Shown here: piece after piece, positions 1-10,800 of the stretch
How the letters are laid out: the number at the start of each line of letters is the position of its first letter
How positions within the stretch are numbered: the first letter of the stretch is position 1
Assembly: GCA_029953675.1 (NCBI GenBank)
Contig: JAMWBK010000001.1
Span: 285,001-349,000, forward strand
Direction: 5' to 3'
Source of the DNA: Rhodosorus marinus
Lineage: Eukaryota; Rhodophyta; Stylonematophyceae; Stylonematales; Stylonemataceae
DNA: 64,000 bases
Notes under the pieces: model-generated
Database searches by the model: none
What the model saw: only the letters and a program-made list of their open reading frames with translations
Told to the model about the DNA's origin: nothing
Made by a program: the position numbers and the translations under genes

Positions 1-297
1 CCTCAGGGTGACTTTTCAATACTTCACGTCAAAGTTGGGTCCTCCGCATTGTTCTGTTTTGCAGGTGTTTGGGTTGGAGCGGGTGTCTGGGAACCATCGC
101 CCGCGGTGCGGATGAAAAGCACTGACGCCAAGTCGTGTTCAGTCCACCTTGATTAGTTGTCGAGCAACGCCATTCCAACTAGTCTCAGAGCGTTTGGCAA
201 TTGGCGGAGGGAGACTTGACTGCTAAATATCGGAATAACTTTCAAGCTTTATGTCCTGTTCTGAAGTAGAGCAGCCTCTGCAGTGAGCTGGGTCCGC
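1..297. other. Unassigned left flank
   Basis: No convincing reading frame, splice pattern or RNA gene was seen between the window edge and the outer end of the inverted-repeat element. It could be the non-coding flank of a gene outside the window. Confidence 0.5.
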
Positions 298-1022
298 GGA
301 GGCGGTGGTGGTTCACAATTAACTTTGCTTTAATGTGTAAATTAATCAAACTACAATCTCTGGAAAGCTTGTTGCTTTTCAAGTCGACGAGATCATGATA
401 GTGTGAGCGCCTTGTCTTCCAACATACCCTCCCGTCTGCCAGTTTCTTCTCCAGCTTATGTTCTTCCAGTCAACTTCTTCACCTTCGCCCTGACGCCCCT
501 TTCGTCGCTCTGCGTTCCGTTCTCCTCATTCGCGTGCTTGCCTCTACTCCTCACCTTCGCCCTCACGCCCCTTTCGTTGCTCTGTGTTCCGTTCTCCTCA
601 TTCGCTTCGCGTGCTTGCCTCTCCTCACCTTCCTCACGATCAATCTTACTGGAACCATTATTCCAAATCAATACAGTCTCAACAAGTCTTCAACTTCTAC
701 ACTCTATGTACCCGCGTTGGTAGGTAGTTCTGCTTTCGTCAGTTTCTCTATTGCTCTCTTGCTTTTCAACCCTCCGACACCTAACATGACAGCGTAGGAC
801 TCCCACCTACATGCACTTGATGGAGTCCATACCTGATACAATGTTCGAGTAGTTGGTGACTTTCAAAAAAAAGTCCGGCTGAGCGACCGTCTGGTATCGG
901 CCACTCTGCCCGCTAGGGGATGAAAACGATGGCCGTCGCCATCGTTTTAAATCAATCAACCACCGTGGCGAGGGAGCAATGGAAAGCAACCCCAGAGCTG
1001 ACTTGGAAACTTGCAACACTAC
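298..1022 (+). repeat. Left arm of inverted repeat
   Basis: This arm matches the reverse complement of the right arm with few substitutions up to the phrase cttgcaacact. A 24-nt segment near 972-996 is present only in this arm, and the right arm has its own extra segment near 4726-4790. Homology stops abruptly at about 1022 and resumes at 3292, which places an insertion between those points. Open frames inside the arm are compositionally skewed and cross the minisatellite, so they are not called as genes. Confidence 0.85.
479..625 (+). repeat. Minisatellite in left arm (two copies of a ~73-bp unit)
   Basis: Two head-to-tail units each contain caccttcgccct, acgcccctttcgt, gttccgttctcctc and gcgtgcttgcctct. 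A partial third unit starts at about 626. The right arm carries three full units of the same sequence on the opposite strand. Confidence 0.85.
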
Positions 1023-3291
1023 TAAATTATAGGGAAAAAGTGGCATATTTGATGAAAATGACCTGACCTGGGTAGGTACCCTGCGGAGGGCGTTTTTGGG
1101 GGCTTCAGCGAAAATCGGCGCAATTTGTCTCGAGGTGTGGAACTCTGTGTATATTTGCTCTTTGAGGCTCAAAGTTGTGGCTGGTGGGGTTTTATTGACT
1201 GAATGATTCCAGATTGCTAGTTTTTAGGCCTTTTATGCTGTTTTAGCTGGTTTTCTGTATTTCGGTACTTTTCTGCATTTCACGGTTTTGTGGTGCTGTT
1301 CCCTACTAAATATTGTCTAAAATGGGGGAAAAGGGGGCAAAATGACCTTACCTAGGTAGGTACGCTGCAGATGATGTTTTTCCGGGGTTAATTGAATGTG
1401 GCGGGTGGAGGATTCGCTTCGCTGGGACAGAGTCGGTGCCAGCTCAAGGATCTGGGGGCTGAGGAGGGTGGCTGCTTGGGTTGTCTGTTGTCAAGGTTCA
1501 ATTCTAAGGCCTTCCATGCAGTTTTGACTGTTTTCCTGGATATCTAGACTTTTATGCATTTGCTTGTTTTTGACTCCTGTTCCCTACTAAATCTAGTCCA
1601 AATTGAGCAGAAAAGGGGCAAAATGACCTTTCCTGGGTAAGTACCCTGCAGAGGCCGTTTTCTAGGGGGTCAATGTCAGATGTTTTGTGTGATTTTGAAA
1701 GTGGCTGGTGAGGTTTCCTTGAGTTCGCGAGAGATTTTGCTACAGACCCTTTCAGGCTACGATCGATGACCCGATCTGGGGTCGCAGAGGGGGGCTGATG
1801 ATGGCTGCTGGAGAGTTTTCTTTGAAGATCGGGCTCGATATGTAGTTTTGGCGTTATCTCGGATTATTGAGTAGTTCTTGTATTTCCTTGATTTGGACTC
1901 CGGTTCCCTACTAAATATTGTCCAGAATGGGCTCAAATGGGGGAAAAGGGGCATACATGGGTATCTACCTCTGCAGAGACTAGTTTGTGGTTCCTAAGGC
2001 TATTCAGGCTTCTTGTGGGATTGGGTTGCGGAGGAGGGAGGAAGGTGGCTGGATAGATTCTTTTGACTGGGTTCAGGCTTTCAGATGTTGTTCCGGGAGC
2101 TAGTATTAGGGGGACCGCCCTCTATAGTGATTACCTAGTGGAGATAGTGGCTGATTGAGAAGACTTGGGGTTTAGGAGCTATGAGAGGTGTTATTCAGTA
2201 CTGGTTCCCTACTGGTCAGATTTGATCCTGTGTTGTATTTCTTGTTCTAGGTCTCGCAAATGCTCTCCCGATCCAGATCGTTGTTGATGAGGAAGAGGAG
2301 GGCTGGGGGTTAGGCTGCTTGGTTGAGTTTGTGGCTACTTTAGTTTATTTGTTAGTTTGAATATTTCGGGGGGGTATACATCTCTCACTAGGTTATTTGC
2401 TTTAGTTGAATTCGTACCTAGGAGGTTACAATGGGTGGCATCTCTAGAGTGGTGGCTGCTTGATATTTCTCTAGGGGTTTGTGATCTGGGGCCAGTCTCT
2501 CTATAGAGCTTCTCCTGAGGTGGCTGAAATATTTCCACTAGGGCATTTGTTTAGAGCCTTGAGGGGTCGGAGGGTTCTCAGTCTTGTTTTCAGGCTTTTC
2601 AAGGCTTCTCCTAGTGTTTGTTCTGCTGGTTTGACTGGTTTAGATCTTGTTTCGTGTATGGATAAGAGGTGTTTCGCTCTATATCGGTGAGGTTGTCGGA
2701 TTGAGCAGGCCTCTGTACCATTTTGAATCGGCTTCCCTAGATTGTATTTGGTATTGATTGGAGTGGCTGGTCTTTGCTGATTCTTGTCTCTGAGATGTCT
2801 TGATTGAGCTTATCCTTTGTTGTGTCCAGTACTAGGTTCGGTGTTCCATTGCTATTTGTGGCTTCTGATTTGTCTTTGAGGGCAGTCCAGGCTGGTTTGT
2901 CTAGTCTGGGTGCTTTCAGGTACAGGCAAGAGTTGAACTTGCTGAGCTGGAGGGTTAGTTTCCAGTATTCACAGCGTTACAGACTGTGTTCCTGTCCGAT
3001 TAGGTCTATACCTTCGTGCTCTGGTTCTTGATCTGGCTGGCTTCTCATGGTCTTGCTCTTCATCTTTTTAGCTTTGTGGTCTCTTGGTTGTTGAGTCTCT
3101 TCCCTACTGATTTAGAGTAGCTGGAGTTGATGTCCGGCTAGTATTGTCAACTGGATTGATATTGTGAGGCTTTGGAGTTTGGTTGTTTCTTGGTTCGTTT
3201 CACTGATATAGTCTTGTATTGAGTCTATTGCTTTGCTCTGGTGATGCTTTCAGATGGCTGCCATGATTAGTTCTTTGGTATTGTGATCAGA
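1023..3291. repeat. Insertion in left arm made of diverged ~300-bp tandem units
   Basis: The segment interrupts the inverted repeat: arm homology ends at cttgcaacact (near 1020) and resumes at ccatctccaattcc (near 3292), whereas the right arm has these two phrases only 9 nt apart. Inside, a core starting with (ttc)cctactaaat and followed by gggg(c)aaaatgacct and gggtaggtaccctgc recurs near 1018, 1301, 1581 and 1905. Weaker cores (ttccctact or ttccctag) occur near 2206, 2730 and 3101. Similarity decays from left to right. No coding region was recognised. Confidence 0.75.
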
Positions 3292-3397
3292 CCATCTCCA
3301 ATTCCGAGATTCTGAAAACGCCCCATCAACACGGAAATGCTCACTCAGCCGGAACCCCACGTCGATCCGCAATTTCCTCTAGGAACAGGTGGACAAT
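3292..3397 (+). repeat. Resumed left-arm homology
   Basis: This stretch (catctccaattcc, ggaaatgctcactcagc, aacaggtggac) is the reverse complement of about 4566-4675 in the right arm. It shows that the original arm was longer and was split by the 1023-3291 insertion. Confidence 0.8.
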
Positions 3398-4565
3398 GAC
3401 TTTGATACCGGCAACCTGCAAAGGTCCGTCTAAAAACAATATATCCGAGGTGGAGGTCTTGAGTGGAGCGCACACACCCGAGCATCACATTGAAAATAAA
3501 TTTCTTTCGAAAACAGACGGTTCAGAAACTATTTTTAGATCCCAATCAACTGTATGGGCTGTTTTTAGAGCCCAAACAGAAGCCTTCGAGCTTTCTGTCA
3601 AAATACAACTACTTGAGTCACGTCATACAGAATTGTCTTACAAAACAAATACAGCCCTTCAAGGGCTTTTGCCAGCCCATATGTATTACGCACTCCGGCG
3701 TGTTCAATTGCAAAAGTGAATGGCGGTACGCTTCCGCTTGTGTTGCAAACAACAACTGCCCTGCCTGCCGAGAACTGCATTCTTGAAGGTAAGGAACATA
3801 GGAGTTGAGGAGACGTTAGGCTCGACATTCGTTCTCAGCTGGTCTTGCTTCAGGTCTTGCCGAAATGGAGGATGGCCGCTCTCCATTGGCTGAGCCCTCG
3901 AATGGGTGCACTGTGTATCTTCATCACCAGCTCATCCATGAAACCAAAAGAACCCTACGAAGCATAAACCTGCTCGAAAACTTTTCCGTAGTGGACACTC
4001 TGCCAGCAACAAAGCTGTTCACTCATATACAGTAACCCGCTCTTCCACCCCAGTTTCCGACAACTTCCCCCGGAGTGGTTTTGGGTTTCCGCTTGTCATT
4101 TATGATCCCGCCTCAAGAAGAGCATTTGGCAGTATTAGTGTGAACTCTTAGAATATGAACGCTCAAAGAAAGAATCCACAAGAGCGGCTCCTCGAATGTA
4201 AAAGATGTAGTCGAAGCCAAAAACTTCGTCGGGCAGAGTTTTCCGGCCCAGAGAATCAATGTTCGACGACAATTCATTCAGTGCATGATGTGAAAACACT
4301 CACGTCATGCCGTCATGGCGAAATAAAGTCAGGGCAGTTGTATTGCGAATCCGATCAGCTCTCTGGTAGGATCGTTAGTTTCCCGTGGTGATGAAAATGG
4401 AGCAGAGCCGTCGAGAGCACCTTCAACACAGCTCTGAGTATCAGGGTGTCCTACCCCCTGGAGCTTGCTTACAGTACTGCAAGCAACGAGAGGCTTGAAT
4501 GCTGTAATTAATTGGATATGATCTTATCGATAGCTTGCCGCTGTTGAAAGTGGTCTAAAAATAGT
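3398..4565. other. Unique central loop of foldback element
   Basis: No second copy of this segment is seen in the window and it has only short open frames. None resembles a transposase, reverse transcriptase or cellular protein. Short echoes of ctatttttaga occur near 3530 and in the right arm, suggesting old rearrangement. Confidence 0.5.
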
Positions 4566-5516
4566 TCTCGTCCACCTGTTTTGAGAAAAAGTTGCTGATC
4601 GACGCGGGTTCCCGCTGAGTGAGCATTTCCATGTTGATATTGCGTTTTCAGGATCTTGGAATTGGAGATGGTATTTTTGGAGTGTTGCAAGTTTCCATTG
4701 CTCCCTCGCCACGGTGGTTGATTGATTTTTTTTTGTTTGTGACGAAAAATGTAGGTCCAAGGAGCGGCTATCCTTTTTTAGTAGGCATGAGCGACGGCCA
4801 TCGTTTTCATCCTCTGGCGGGGAGAGTGGCCGATACCAGACGGTCGCTCAGCCGGACTTTTTTTTGAAAGTCACCGACTACTCGAACATTGTATCAGGTA
4901 TGGACTCCATCAAGTGCATGTAGGTAGGAGTCCTACGCTGTCATGGTTAGGTGTCGGAGGGTTGAAAAGCAAGAGAGCAATAGAGAAACTGACGAAAGCA
5001 GAACTACTTACCAACGCGGGTACATAGAGTATAGAAGTTGAAGACTTGTTGAGACTTTATTGATTTGGAATAATGGTTCCAGTAAGATTGATCGTGAGGA
5101 AGGTGAGGAGTAAGAGGCAAGCACGCGAAGCGAATGAGGAGGAGAACGGAACACAGAGCAACGAAAGGGGCGTCAGGGCGAAGGTGAGGAGTAGAGGCAA
5201 GCACGCGAATGAGGAGGAGAACGGAACGCGAGCAACCGAAGGGGCGTGAGGGCGAAGGTGAGGAGTAAGAGGCAACTACGCGAATGAGGAGGAGAACGGA
5301 ACGCAGAGCGACGAAAGGGGCGTCAGGGCGAAGGTGAAGAAGTTGACTGGAAGAACATAAGCTGGAGAAGAAACTGGCAGACGGGAGGGTATGTTGGAAG
5401 ACAAGACGCTCACGCTATCATGATCTCGCCGACTTGAAAAACAACAAGCTTTCCAGCCATCGTAGTTTGATTAATTTAAACATTAAAACAGAGTTAACTG
5501 TGAACTACCGCCTCCA
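4566..5516 (-). repeat. Right arm of inverted repeat
   Basis: This arm is the reverse complement of 298-1022 plus 3292-3397 without the 2.3-kb interruption, so it preserves the ancestral uninterrupted order. It has a private stretch at roughly 4726-4790 that is absent from the left arm. The outer end reads accgcctcc. Confidence 0.85.
5101..5337 (-). repeat. Minisatellite in right arm (three copies)
   Basis: Three units of about 73-79 bp occur here, each containing gaggagaacggaac and ggcgaaggtgagga on the plus strand. The left arm has two units. Small differences between units (acacagagcaac, acgcgagcaacc, acgcagagcgac) allow copies to be matched between arms. Confidence 0.85.
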
Positions 5517-5544
5517 GATTTACTTACGAAAGAAACACGAACCC

Positions 5545-5649
5545 ATGTCTTCCTCGCGGCCACATCCATGCCAGGCAGCAACCTGTAGGGCGCGCACTAG
5601 CACGCGTGAAGAAGCTATCGAGCACACTGAGATCCACTATGACTTGTAG
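5545..5649 (+). CDS. Possible 34-residue C2H2 zinc-finger ORF or exon
   Basis: An ATG-started frame lies 29 bp outside the right arm of the foldback element. It contains C-x4-C followed by 12 residues and H-x3-H, which is the spacing of a classical C2H2 zinc finger (C at residues 9 and 14, H at 27 and 31). At 34 residues it is too short to be a typical gene and may be an exon, a relic or chance. No partner exon was identified. Confidence 0.25.
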   Translation: MSSSRPHPCQAATCRARTSTREEAIEHTEIHYDL

Positions 5650-6384
5650 ACGTCTCCAGCACCCAAGGTCACGATGACCTGGGAGAAATATATGAACCGT
5701 GTTTCCAAGACTATCACGAACGCTTGACAAGAATTCTATCTCTGGAGAACCGAAGATCAGTAAAATAAAACGTCGTACTGCTTTGCCACCTGAATCCCGA
5801 CACTCAAAAAATTTGGCTGAATTCTGTCCGTGTCGAGGTCACATGCGGGGTTTCAGTCATCGCCTCTGGCCTCCAAAGTGCGAAACGGAATTAGACCCCT
5901 GCAACACGCAGGGAATGTCAACATAAACCTCAGTCCCTGAGTTCCATGCCAAAACCAAATGCCTCAGGGTTGGTTTAGAGCCAAGGAAGAATTTCTGTTG
6001 AAGCCTAAACCTTAACTGGCGGCTGTACGGCTGGCGGCCGTGAATTGAGTCTACTCACTGCGTTGTGGAACATGCGTGTGAATACAAAACATTTTTCTAA
6101 GTGTTCTAAGGTCCAGAGAAGTCTCGCTGTCTCAAGTGACCCTTCCACATGTGAGTACTACTGGCTGAAGTTTGTGGTTGGAGGCCACCCGAGGGGAGAG
6201 AGTATATTGGCCGAAAAGTATGATTGGATTCATAGGCAGAAGCGGGTTGGCCGTGCTCAATTCGTGTCCTTGAACGTGGAGAAGCTCTCAATAGAATTCA
6301 TGGCGGGCTTTTTTAGAAGGAAAAGAGGCTGGCGAAGTGCTTTATTGAAGGTTTGGAGAGATTCGGAAGTTCATGCCCTCTAGG
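5650..6384. other. Gap before DHHC gene
   Basis: A plus-strand frame reaches 6383 just before the next start, but it has no recognisable domain and lies in a different frame. It probably includes the promoter and 5' leader of the DHHC gene. Confidence 0.4.
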
Positions 6385-7681
6385 ATGGGTCCTCTACTTC
6401 TCTTTTGCGTTTTGGGCTTTCTAACCGTAAGTATTTGTCTCAAGTCGATCCGTTCTTCTTATGCTGCTGTTCATTTGTACACTCTGAACTGCTAGTGCTC
6501 GCTTTCAAAGCGGCACCAGGGAAGCAAATTCGGACTAAATGAATGACTGATCGCAGCCTCTCCTGTTTTCAATCACTAGGTTGCCGCTGTCTTCGTTCGA
6601 AGCCGGCTGAGGAGGGCTTCCTGGGTTCCAAGTTCTTTGGAAAACTTCTGCGTCAACACCATACCGAGGCTACTGGGATCTACTTTTTTCGCAATCGCAG
6701 CTCTGTACATTTATGGCAGCTCTGCCTTCTTCGTGGCTGTGGTACAGCCTGCCCTCCTCCGTTCTCAGCAGTCGTCAACTTTTCTCGAATTCTGGACAAA
6801 GTGGATCACAGCTTCTCTGAGCTGGATCCTACTTGTGAGTCTTCTGTTTAACTTCGTTATGGTTGTAGCGGTTGATCCTGGCAACGGATCCATTGAAAAT
6901 GAAGCAACGAACTTCTGCGAAACTTGCACCAAGGTTGGTCGTCTGACCCTTGCCTCTCCGCAACTACTGGTCCTAACAGTCGTCTCCTGCGTTTTTGGTG
7001 GAATCCATTTTTTTTAGGGTCGGTCTGAACGAGCGCATCACTGCTCTACATGCGATCGTTGCATCGAGCGGTTAGAACACCACTGTGTATGGCTGAATAC
7101 TTGTGTGGGGCAGCAAAACTATCGCTACTTTTGGCTATTTTTGTGGTACCTGTGGACCTTCCTGGCCTTTGTCGTTTGGACGGTATCTGGGCCGTACGCA
7201 GATGTGGAACAATCAGTTCCAATCACAAATGCCACCAACTGCTCAGAGGTGTTGGGAGGTATCTAGCTCGCGCAGCCGTCTAGCATATGAGCGATGATGT
7301 TCTTAAAACGTGGTATGATGATCATGTGATCTAGGTGTCGAGGCTGGCTCAGGTTTCCAGGTTGTGCCGGAGACTTGTCGAGTGGTGAAGCTGTCTTCAA
7401 CGTTGCGCGTCGGTGTTGAGTTTCTTTTCATAACCGGCGTCGCAACCGTGACTGGCGTCTTTCTGCTTTGGTTGATTCATTTGTACCTCGCACTGACAAA
7501 TCAAACCACCATTGAGCTTGTCGAGAACGTAATAAGTCAGAGAAACATGATGCACCTTCTCATGGGGAGAAATCCCAACAGCAAGGGATGGCAAGCAAAC
7601 TTCAGAGAAATGCTCGCTGTGGACTCGAACGAATCGATCCTTGCTGTGTTCATGCCGAAACTCCCAAGGTCTTCTTCTTGA
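6385..7681 (+). CDS. DHHC-family protein S-acyltransferase with an EHHC core
   Basis: This membrane enzyme is predicted to attach palmitate to cysteines of target proteins. Exons 6385-6426, 6580-6933, 7018-7258 and 7335-7681 join in phase to about 327 residues. The order is a hydrophobic N-terminus, two membrane segments ending in the DPG motif, and a cysteine-rich domain with [16 protein letters not shown] and then [12 protein letters not shown]. Two further membrane segments and a TTIELVEN sequence follow, matching the TTxE motif of the family. The catalytic cysteine is kept, but the canonical Asp of DHHC is Glu and the usual CPW is CVW. The start is the first ATG that splices in phase. The gene converges on the next one with about 200 bp between stops. 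Confidence 0.85.
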
Positions 7682-7757
7682 GAGAGCACAGGATTGGATT
7701 CTAGCCGAAACGCACCTATCCAAAAACCTAATTATGTATGTACATATATAGCCTGTT

Positions 7758-7763
7758 AATAAA
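7758..7763 (+). promoter_or_regulatory. Putative polyadenylation signal (AATAAA)
   Basis: The hexamer lies 77 bp after the stop of the DHHC gene and before the convergent gene's stop. Confidence 0.45.
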
Positions 7764-7882
7764 CGTGAGGCAACTAGGCCGCCCGCGATTTGCGAGGTTC
7801 ACAAGAATACAAACAAAACCGCTGCCCGAACAAAGATGGGATTGCGTTCCCAATTTTCTGGAATGGAGCACCAGGTATATGG

Positions 7883-10800
7883 TCAACCCGCCGCCTTCAG
7901 TCGCTTCATTTTTTTCTCTATGGCTTTCAGCTTCTGTCGCTGCTCCTGCTCCGTGTACACATCCTCGACATGCGCGCGACACATATGGCAGCGCCAATCT
8001 GCCCTTGGGTGTCTGCTGAAGTTGTTATAAACACAGCTAATACACGCGTTGTTGTGTCCGCACGGTACCATGGCCACCCTTTGGCCGGATACCGATCCCC
8101 AGCATATGTCGCAACGGTCGTTTTCATCTGCAACCTCCGCGTCGGGCTCATTCACCAGTTTCTGCTGGTATATGCGTCTCAGAATCGTGTCCGACGTACC
8201 CCTCCCAAGCTCTGGAAAGGCCCTGTCGTAATCCACGCGGAGGTCCACCTCTTCTAGGCCTTCGTTGTATTCTTCAGTGGATTCAGATTCAGGATAGCCA
8301 AGAAATTCCCTTTCGTAGTCCATTAACCCTACGAGTGTAATAGTCCTGGCCTCTTGTAAACTTCCGCTGACATTGTGCTGGGCTGTTGATTCGAATTCAG
8401 GATAGCTGCCATTGCAGGAATATCGTTCATCCTCTAGGACTATACGAAGAGTCGGGAGTCAGTTTCCTATTCAATGGACGGTGAGAGTCGGTGCTGACTT
8501 GGTGCAAACATACCTTGATCCAACTTTGACCAAATGGCGGAGCTCACACCGATTCTTGGTTCGTTCAGGCGGCTGCGCGTAATGACGAAAACATCGGGAC
8601 CACCCTTTGCTTGGAGCTCTTCGAAACTACCAAATGACTCAATCACGTGCCGTCTGCAGTCCTCGTTCCGTCGATCCAGCTCTGAGACTAGGAGCGTTCG
8701 TTTGTTTTCCTCAATCATCTGATCCATTATGCCGACGAAGAACAGCCGAACAAGGAGCCGACAGTGCACCTTTCCGCGTATATGTTGCCTATATTGAGGT
8801 TCACTATTGATCCTTTTCATGCATACGAGACAGCGCTTGGACTAAGGGAGCAAGAAACAGAGGCAAGCTTTTGTCAGCACACTGCTTTGAGTGTCCCGAT
8901 CACAAGATATTTGGGCGCTTGCACAACGCCGAGAATCCTGCATACCTGGCCTGATCTCGGAGCTTTGCGGAGTGCGGATGCACTTGAAAGGCCCTTCTTA
9001 GAGTTGCTACCAGAAGCAGATGCAGAGGACTGCCCTTGTCCCGTAGCACTGGACTGAGTTCCTCCGGACTCGTGACCAGCAACACGTTGGGCTGTAGGTC
9101 GCGCAGAAACGTTCTCTCGACCTCGATAGGAGTCTCTGCCTGTACTCCTCTCTTTCACCTCGTCACCACCAGTTTCACGCGCTTCACGCCATATCTTGAA
9201 CATCTTGTTTCGTTGCCTTTTTTTATCCTCCCTGGTCATAAACAGTCCCCGAGTTACAAGGTCTGCGTCACACCCCGGTGTTTGACATCTAGATGGTCGC
9301 GTCCCTCGTTGGAAACTTCTCCAGCAATGTTTGTGAAACTTCAATCTACAGCCAGAGGAACACATGCATTCTGCCCACTTCTCACCATCCCTAGGTGCTG
9401 TGAACTTTGACGAGCATGACCTCCCGGCACATCGAAACTTCATTTCACCCTGTTGTCAGCGACAAAGACCATGTTAGCAGGGCGACACAAGCATTCTCCC
9501 ACTACCCCACCATCGGTAGTCCTACGTACTGTCGTCGAGTAAGGATCAGGCTCATCCCGCTTGTTCAAAGCGGCTGCCGACGCCAACTCCTTCTCGCTAG
9601 TGTGAACCTCCCTAGGGCTAAGCAGGGACTCAAGATGGCGATTAAGAAACGAAAGCTCTCCAGAAGTTAGCTCCAATGACTTGAGACCTGCACCCACCTT
9701 CTTTCTCGAGCTATATGTGCGTCAGTTGTCATCAATCCTCTACAAGAGCCCTCCTCAATCTTTGGGAGCACTTCCGATTTCGCGCGGTCCCTTTCCTTCT
9801 GATCCTTGAGCATCCGGGTCGAGTCTTGAGCGAGAGCGAGAATATCATCCGTTGTCTCATAGCTTCTGTGGTATCTTTTGTTCATCGCATCGAAGATATC
9901 GACTTGCTCAAAGAGATCTCTTGCTGTACCTGCCAAGAGTTGCCAGTGTTCGTTCCTGTAGTCCGTAAGATTCGACGTCCCCGTTTTCTGTAACAGGTCA
10001 TCCAGAATCTTGCCGCTTTCCACAAATTTTTTCTGGAACGAAAAAAAGGGTTCAGTTGGTAGCACGTCCAGTCCTTCCCTCATGACGAATGTACGCACGC
10101 TCTCCTCACCAGGGCGAATAGTATAATAGCTTTGAGGTGCACGAGAGACAACTCCTCTGGCCGCAATACCAGAGCGCCATTCACGAGTGTCTCCGCCTCC
10201 TCCATCTGCTCGCTTCTTATACAGTCTATAGCCAGCTTACCCATGTACCAGGCTCTTTTGCGCATTCTCCTTCGCACAAATGCTCGATCACCACAACATC
10301 GACACGACCTAGGTTGCTTCGCCTTGAATGCGTGCCAAAAAAGCAGCTCATCTTCCGCCATCGATAGATCTACTTCTTTCTATGTTCGCGAGGATAGGAG
10401 GAGGGGTGCTCAGAAGCATACAAGTAGAACCGAGAGAGGGTCGCCGCAACAAAAGCCACATGGGCTTACCTTCCACGCGTATCGTTCTACATCCATATTA
10501 ACACCTCTCATCCGCAATAACTCAGCAAGTTGAAGAGTCAGTGCTTTATAACAAGCGATCTCGTCATAGAGCAGAAGGCCGGATACGACCCCCAAGCTTT
10601 CCTGCTCAGCAGTATCTAATCTGGGCATCGTTGACAGATTATCCATGAGGAACAAGAACGTATCTGACGTCCTGTCATCGACACCATCAATCACATCCAC
10701 GGCCTCCGCATCTGCGAAATAGCAAAAGCAATTCATCTTAACCCGTTAGGAGTACACTGCGTCCTCTTGATTTGCAACCAAATGCTTTGGGCAACACCTA

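Larger units (their letters stand above)
298..5516. mobile_element. Large foldback (long terminal inverted repeat) element
   Basis: The two ends are long near-identical inverted copies. The left end begins with ggaggcggt and the right end closes with its reverse complement, accgcctcc. Inside come matching stretches such as aaattaatcaaactac and catgatagcgtgagcg (left copy catgatagtgtgagcg). No reading frame in the interior resembles a transposase, so if mobile it would be non-autonomous. No clear target-site duplication is visible: the left flank ends gctgggtccgc and the right begins agatttactta. The alternative is an inverted segmental duplication rather than a transposon. Foldback-type organisation is clear from sequence; mobility is inference. 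Confidence 0.8.

Noticed and set aside
403-797. Open frames in the left arm
   Set aside because: They translate the minisatellite into low-complexity leucine/serine-rich peptides and are mirrored in the right arm; no domain or splice context.
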